Shown here piece after piece: positions 59,437-64,000 of a DNA stretch of 64,000 nt. The translations under genes were made by a program, and so were the position numbers. Numbering within the stretch: position 1 is the stretch's first letter; every line of letters starts with the position of its first letter. A model generated the notes under the pieces. The model was not told the origin of the DNA. It worked only from the letters and a program-made list of their open reading frames with translations, and made no database searches. The DNA comes from Xanthobacter aminoxidans (lineage in GTDB: Bacteria; Pseudomonadota; Alphaproteobacteria; Rhizobiales; Xanthobacteraceae): contig NZ_JAMJXC010000005.1 in assembly GCF_023571765.1 (NCBI RefSeq), positions 248,001-312,000 on the forward strand, read 5' to 3'.

Positions 59437-62400
59437 ATGTCTTCCTTCAACCGTCCTCCGAGACCTCTTGCGTATCCTTCCTACGCTCCGGACGACTCGT
59501 TCGATCCACCAGCCGATTCCGGCGCCGAACGTGGCCTGCCCTCGTTCTACGAGCGGATTCCGGAATACGACCCGGCCATCCACGACGGCGCCTTCGAGGC
59601 TGCCGAAACCCACAGCTGGATCGACCTGGAGCTGGTCCCGAGCTGGCTGCGGCCGTTCACCCTCGACGCCAACACCCGCTTCACCCGCACCCCGGACCAT
59701 CTGCTGCGCCCCCGCGAGCCGGGCGCGACCCCGTTGCCGCCAGTCTTGCCGCAGGTCCCCACCCCGGTCACGACCCAGGGGTCGAGCCGCGGCTGGCACT
59801 TCCTGTTCGAGCCGGCCGACGACGTGGTCCAGCCGGTGGCACAGCCCGTCGCCAAGCTTGCGGATATCCCCGAGGAGACCGCCTTCGCCGCGCCCGCCTC
59901 CGCGCCGGAAGAGGTGACGGCGGCTCCCGTCGTCCTTCCTCCCGTCGAGGAAGAAACAGCTGAGGCCTACGAGGCTCCCGCTTCCGAGGTCGCGCTTGCA
60001 GAGGCTGCCCCGGGCGAGGAGTTTCTGACTGAAACGACAGCGCCTGTGCTCCTTGAAGCCGACACCGCGCCGCAGGCTGTGGCCGAGGCGGCTTCGGAGG
60101 TCGACACTGCTGATGTCCCCGATCACCTCTGGAGCCTGCTGCGCCTCGTCGTTCTCGGCCGCGCCGCCACCCCGCCCGCTCCGGCCGGGGAGCAGGACCT
60201 TGATCCGGCGCCCGCAGAGACGGTCGATGCGGAAGACGACCTTGTGAAGAACGAGGACACGGCTTTCGAGGCGCTGTCCGATACCGAGGAGGCTGCCGAC
60301 TTCGACGAAGACGAGGTCTTAGAGGCGGCCGCCTCCGAGGAGGATGAACTCGAGGATGACGAGCTCGAGGACGACGCGTTCGAGGACGAGGACTCCGAGG
60401 ATGATGAGGTCGCCGAACTGGACGGCGACACGGACGACGCCGAGGAGGAGGGCGATGAGGTCGACCTTTCCGAGGACGACGACGAACTGGACGAGGACGA
60501 CGCGGAGCTCTCCTCCGAGCTGGAGGAGGATGACCTCGAAGACGACGAACTCGAAGACGATGCTTTCGAGGACGCGGAGCTGACGGAAGACGAGGAAGAC
60601 GAGGAAATCGACGCCGAACTCGACGAGGACGAGGCGGAAGACGCCGCCGCGCTTGAAGACGACGATCAGGCTGATGACGAGGCCGAAGCCGAGGACGAAG
60701 CATTACCCCTCGCGGCCGCGCCGATCCTTTCGGGTGAGGCGTTCGCATCCTGGCGGCCCTACCAGCAGAGCATCAGCGCCCAGTTCTTCGGTGCCCTGCA
60801 TTCGGCTGCCACGTCCGCTCCCGCGACCTCGGCAGCAGTGCCTGCAGCGGTGGATGCCGTCGCCCCCGTTCCGGTGCAGGCCGTTGCAACCCTCCCGCCC
60901 GATCTCGCGCCCGCAGCTGCGGAGGGCACGGAAGGCCCCTATTTCCTCCCGCCCCTCGACCTGCTGCGCGAGCCGCCGGTGGTGGAGCCGGACTATGAGC
61001 TGTCCGAGGAATTCCTCGACCAGTCCTCCACCATGCTGCAGCAGGTGCTGCGCGATTTTGGCGTGCGCGGCGAGGTGATCGACGCCAATCCCGGCCCGGT
61101 CGTCACGCTCTACGAGTTCGAGCCGGCACCGGGGGTGAAGTCCTCCCGCGTCATCGGCCTGTCGCCGGACATCGCCCGCTCCATGAGCGCCGTTTCCGCC
61201 CGTGTGGCGGTGGTGGAGGGGCGCAACGTCATCGGCATCGAGCTGCCCAACCGGCGGCGCGAGACCGTGTGGCTGCGCGAGCTTCTGGCGAGCCACGAAT
61301 TCGCCGAGGCCCATCCCAAGCTCGGTCTCTGTCTCGGCAAGACCATCGGCGGCGTGCCGGTGATCGCCGACCTCGCGCGGATGCCGCATCTGCTGGTCGC
61401 CGGCACCACCGGTTCCGGCAAGTCGGTGGCCATCAACACCATGATCCTGAGCCTGCTCTACCGGCACACGCCGGAAGCCTGCCGGCTCATCATGATCGAC
61501 CCGAAGATGCTGGAACTCTCGGTCTACGAGGGCATCCCGCATCTGCTCACCCCCGTCGTCACCGACCCCAAGAAGGCGATCATCGCGCTGAAGTGGGCGG
61601 TGAAGGAGATGGAGGAGCGCTATCGCAAGATGAGCCGCCTCGCGGTGCGCAACATCGACGGCTACAACGCCCGCGTCCGCGAGGCGGCGGCCAGGGCTGA
61701 GATCATCACCCGCAACGTCCAGGTGGGGTTCGATCGCGAGACCGGGGAGGCCCTGTTCGAGGAACAGGAGATGGACCTCACCGCGCTGCCTTACATCGTC
61801 GTCATCGTGGACGAGATGGCCGACCTGATGATGGTGGCGGGCAAGGAAATCGAAGGCGCCATCCAGCGCCTCGCCCAGATGGCCCGCGCCGCCGGCATCC
61901 ACCTCGTGATGGCGACGCAGCGGCCCTCCGTGGACGTCATCACCGGCACCATCAAGGCCAATTTCCCCACCCGTATCTCCTTCCAGGTGACGAGCAAGAT
62001 CGACAGCCGCACCATCCTCGGCGAGATGGGCGCGGAGACGCTGCTGGGGCAGGGCGACATGCTGTTCATGGCCGGCGGCGGGCGCATCAGCCGCGTCCAC
62101 GGCCCGTTCGTCTCCGACGGCGAGGTGGAGAAGGTCGTCGCCTTCCTCAAGGCCCAGGGCGGGCCGGACTATATCGACGAGGTGGTGCTGGACGAGGATG
62201 CCGTGGCCGAGGACGATGACGAGGCGGTGTTCGACCGCTCCGGCATCGCCGATGCGGGCGGCGACCTCTACGAGCAGGCTGTGGCCATTGTCATGCGTGA
62301 TCGCAAGGCCTCCACCTCCTACATCCAGCGCCGTTTGCAGGTGGGCTACAACAAGGCCGCCTCCCTCATGGAGCGCATGGAGACCGAAGGCATCGTTGGT

Positions 62401-62454
62401 CCCGCCAACCACGCCGGAAAGCGCGAAATCCTCACCTTCTCGCGACCGGGGTGA
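59437..62454 (+). CDS. ftsK: FtsK/SpoIIIE-type DNA translocase with long acidic segment and no membrane anchor
   Basis: This protein has 1005 residues from the ATG at 59437; an in-frame GTG at 59359 is an alternative. The C-terminal half is a complete FtsK motor: an alpha domain ([20 protein letters not shown]), Walker [21 protein letters not shown] near residue 655, Walker [18 protein letters not shown], and [21 protein letters not shown] gamma winged-helix DNA-reading domain closes it ([20 protein letters not shown]). The first half has no run of membrane helices. It is a Pro/Ala-rich region followed at about residues 265-424 by a stretch made mostly of Asp and Glu, containing [11 protein letters not shown] twice. 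True FtsK has four N-terminal membrane segments, so this may be a soluble paralogue or a form tethered by a partner. Confidence 0.9.
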   Translation: MSSFNRPPRPLAYPSYAPDDSFDPPADSGAERGLPSFYERIPEYDPAIHDGAFEAAETHSWIDLELVPSWLRPFTLDANTRFTRTPDHLLRPREPGATPLPPVLPQVPTPVTTQGSSRGWHFLFEPADDVVQPVAQPVAKLADIPEETAFAAPASAPEEVTAAPVVLPPVEEETAEAYEAPASEVALAEAAPGEEFLTETTAPVLLEADTAPQAVAEAASEVDTADVPDHLWSLLRLVVLGRAATPPAPAGEQDLDPAPAETVDAEDDLVKNEDTAFEALSDTEEAADFDEDEVLEAAASEEDELEDDELEDDAFEDEDSEDDEVAELDGDTDDAEEEGDEVDLSEDDDELDEDDAELSSELEEDDLEDDELEDDAFEDAELTEDEEDEEIDAELDEDEAEDAAALEDDDQADDEAEAEDEALPLAAAPILSGEAFASWRPYQQSISAQFFGALHSAATSAPATSAAVPAAVDAVAPVPVQAVATLPPDLAPAAAEGTEGPYFLPPLDLLREPPVVEPDYELSEEFLDQSSTMLQQVLRDFGVRGEVIDANPGPVVTLYEFEPAPGVKSSRVIGLSPDIARSMSAVSARVAVVEGRNVIGIELPNRRRETVWLRELLASHEFAEAHPKLGLCLGKTIGGVPVIADLARMPHLLVAGTTGSGKSVAINTMILSLLYRHTPEACRLIMIDPKMLELSVYEGIPHLLTPVVTDPKKAIIALKWAVKEMEERYRKMSRLAVRNIDGYNARVREAAARAEIITRNVQVGFDRETGEALFEEQEMDLTALPYIVVIVDEMADLMMVAGKEIEGAIQRLAQMARAAGIHLVMATQRPSVDVITGTIKANFPTRISFQVTSKIDSRTILGEMGAETLLGQGDMLFMAGGGRISRVHGPFVSDGEVEKVVAFLKAQGGPDYIDEVVLDEDAVAEDDDEAVFDRSGIADAGGDLYEQAVAIVMRDRKASTSYIQRRLQVGYNKAASLMERMETEGIVGPANHAGKREILTFSRPG

Positions 62455-62605
62455 GGTTCGCTCCACCGGCGATCCTCCACCCTTGCCTCCCGCGCGCCCT
62501 GGGCTACCTTGTCCGCTTGATCCGGGCCAACCGGACGCGCGGTCGGGGCGCGGGATCGGGAGACGTTCAGTGGTGCAACCCTTCAGCGTGGTCCAGGGAG
62601 GCCGC

Positions 62606-63418
62606 ATGGCTCAGGCATGCGCGGTCGGGCTGCGCGACATCTCCATCGCCTTCCCCGGCGCCAGCCGTGCGGCTTCGCCCTTCGTCGCGGTGCAGGGCGT
62701 CAATCTCGAGGTTGCGGATGGCGAGTTCGTCGCCATCGTCGGCCCTACGGGCTGCGGCAAGTCCACCTTGCTGAATGCGACTGCCGGCCTGCTGAAGCCG
62801 GCATCGGGCACCGTCACCATCCACGGCACGCCCCTTTCCGGCCTCAACCGCGCGGCCGGATATCTCTTCCAGGCCGAGGCCCTGTTCCCGTGGAAGACGG
62901 CGCTCGACAACGTGGCCATCGGCCTTGAGGTCGCCGGCACCGACACGGACGAGGCGCGCGCCCGCGCCCGTAAGTGGCTAGCCCGCGTGGGGCTCGCGGC
63001 CTTTGCCGATCGCTATCCCCACCAATTGTCCGGCGGGCAGAGGAAGCGCGTGGGCCTTGCCCAGGTGCTGATCCGTGACCCCAAGATCCTGCTCATGGAT
63101 GAGCCGTTCGGCCCGCTCGACGCCCAGACCCGTCAGATCATGGGCAACCTCCTGCTCGATCTCTGGAGCCAGGACCGCAAGGCGGTGATGTTCGTGACCC
63201 ATGACCTTGAAGAGGCGATTTCGCTGGCCGACCGGGTGGTCATCATGGGCGCCGGACCGGCCTCGCGCATCATCGGCCAGTGGCGCGTGCCCATCCCCCG
63301 CCCGCGTGACATCGACGTGCGGCTGGAGCCCGCCTTCCACCATCTTCACCGCGAGATCTGGGCGGCGCTGAAGGATGAGGTGGTGAAGGGATATCGCCAG
63401 TCCGAGGTCGCGAGCTGA
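62606..63418 (+). CDS. ABC transporter ATP-binding protein (nitrate/taurine/pyrimidine type)
   Basis: This 270-residue ABC ATPase is of the SsuB/TauB/NrtD/ThiZ group. Walker A is VGPTGCGKSTLLNATAGL near residue 46, Q-loop AGYLFQAEALFPWKTALDNV, signature LSGGQRKRVGLAQVL, Walker B ILLMDEPFGPLDAQTR and H-loop FVTHDLEEAISLADRV. GGGAGGCCGC precedes the ATG. It lies 3 bp before the permease gene, so both are in one operon that continues outside the window. The binding-protein gene is not seen, so the substrate is unknown. Confidence 0.93.
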   Translation: MAQACAVGLRDISIAFPGASRAASPFVAVQGVNLEVADGEFVAIVGPTGCGKSTLLNATAGLLKPASGTVTIHGTPLSGLNRAAGYLFQAEALFPWKTALDNVAIGLEVAGTDTDEARARARKWLARVGLAAFADRYPHQLSGGQRKRVGLAQVLIRDPKILLMDEPFGPLDAQTRQIMGNLLLDLWSQDRKAVMFVTHDLEEAISLADRVVIMGAGPASRIIGQWRVPIPRPRDIDVRLEPAFHHLHREIWAALKDEVVKGYRQSEVAS

Positions 63419-63421
63419 ACC

Positions 63422-64000
63422 ATGCGCAACCGTTTCACGCTGTTCACGCTGCAGGTGCTGGTGGCGGTGGTGCTGATCGCCATCTGGCATTTCGGCTCCA
63501 CGGTGAAGGTCTCGATTCCGGCGCTCTCGCCGAAGCCCTTCTACCCGCTCGATCCCTTCTTCTTCTCGACGCCGCTGGCTGTTTTCGAGAGGACCTTCAA
63601 GGACTTTTACACGGGAGTGATCTGGTATCACCTCGGCATCACGCTGCTGGAGACCATGCTCGCCTTCGCCATCGGCGCTTTCGGCGGGGTGCTGGTGGGC
63701 TTCTGGTTCGCCCGCAAGGCGGTGATCGCCGCGGTGTTCGACCCTTATGTGAAGATGGCCAATGCGCTGCCGCGCGTGGTGCTGGCGCCCATCTTCGCTT
63801 TGTGGCTTGGGCTCGGCATCTGGTCCAAGGTGGCGCTGGGCGTCACGCTGGTGTTCTTCATCGTTTTCTTCAATGTCTATCAGGGTGTTAAGGAGGTCAG
63901 CCCGACGCTGCTCGCCAACGCCCGGATGCTGGGGATGAGCGAGCGACAGCTCATGCGGAACGTGTTCTGGCCCTCCGCGCTCACCTGGATGTTCTCCTCG
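63422..64000 (+). CDS. ABC transporter permease (SsuC/TauC type), partial
   Basis: The gene starts with ATG at 63422 and runs off the window after 193 codons. The N-terminus has one membrane segment (FTLFTLQVLVAVVLIAIWHFG), a periplasmic loop with FFFSTPLAVFERTFKDFYTG, and then BPD_transp_1 helices: LGITLLETMLAFAIGAFGGV, MANALPRVVLAPIFALWLGL and the start of the EAA loop (LLANARMLGMSERQLMRNVFWP). It pairs with the ATPase just upstream. Confidence 0.92.
   Translation, partial: MRNRFTLFTLQVLVAVVLIAIWHFGSTVKVSIPALSPKPFYPLDPFFFSTPLAVFERTFKDFYTGVIWYHLGITLLETMLAFAIGAFGGVLVGFWFARKAVIAAVFDPYVKMANALPRVVLAPIFALWLGLGIWSKVALGVTLVFFIVFFNVYQGVKEVSPTLLANARMLGMSERQLMRNVFWPSALTWMFSS

Noticed and set aside
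60340-60720. The GAC/GAG-rich stretch in the ftsK-type gene as a non-coding simple repeat
   Set aside because: It stays open in the frame that continues into a perfect FtsK motor, and codons vary between GAC/GAT and GAG/GAA, so it is coding.

Overview
The window is a GC-rich stretch of an alphaproteobacterial chromosome. Three things support this: the SOS box in front of imuA has the alphaproteobacterial GTTC-N7-GTTC form, the gene content is typical of Hyphomicrobiales, and a complete calcium-type methanol dehydrogenase (mxa) cluster marks a facultative methylotroph. A relative of Xanthobacter, Azorhizobium or Ancylobacter is plausible, but this is inferred from gene content and not proven. 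No phage, insertion sequence or CRISPR array was seen.

Layout. 1-3.5 kb: a branched-chain-amino-acid-type ABC importer (binding protein, LivH, partial LivM). 3.8-8.8 kb: a cobalamin riboswitch followed by a vitamin B12 uptake operon (btuB, btuF, btuC, btuD), with a 14-bp tandem repeat at the btuB/btuF junction. 8.8-12 kb: a TerC-like membrane protein and hflKC. 12.4-21.1 kb: single genes and small operons (uppP, a CDF-like protein, an MFS exporter, a VOC/NTF2/cupin set opposite a LysR regulator, a crotonase operon opposite a TetR regulator, an aldo/keto reductase). 21.1-29 kb: a second complete liv-type importer ending in a hydrolase-fold gene, divergent from a GntR regulator and an aldehyde dehydrogenase. 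30-44.5 kb: the methanol oxidation locus, mxaF-J-G-I-R-S-A-C-K-L-D plus a beta-propeller gene on the minus strand, with a divergent lipoprotein, sensor kinase and response regulator trio (moxZYX type). 44.6-53.4 kb: a CAU-anticodon tRNA, a SIMPL protein, a Nudix/histone-H1-like fusion, a glutaminase-STAS-cNMP fusion, a threonate-type dehydrogenase opposite a class II aldolase, and a polysaccharide deacetylase. 53.6-59.2 kb: the SOS mutagenesis cassette imuA-imuB-dnaE2. 59.4 kb to the end: an FtsK-type translocase with a long acidic segment and no visible membrane anchor, then the start of a taurine/nitrate/pyrimidine-type ABC importer.

How the genes work together. MxaF and MxaI form the PQQ methanol dehydrogenase, MxaG is its cytochrome electron acceptor, MxaJ is a periplasmic partner, and MxaR/S/A/C/K/L/D act in assembly or metal insertion. 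The divergent two-component system probably controls them. B12 uptake fits methylotrophic carbon assimilation, which can need B12-dependent mutases (inference).

The most interesting signals are: near-identical palindromic elements placed between the binding-protein gene and the permease gene in both liv operons; the 14-bp tandem repeat of Shine-Dalgarno-like sequence before btuF; the Nudix-H1 fusion; the acidic FtsK; the hydrolase lacking its nucleophilic serine; and the pentapeptide-repeat extension on a TetR regulator.
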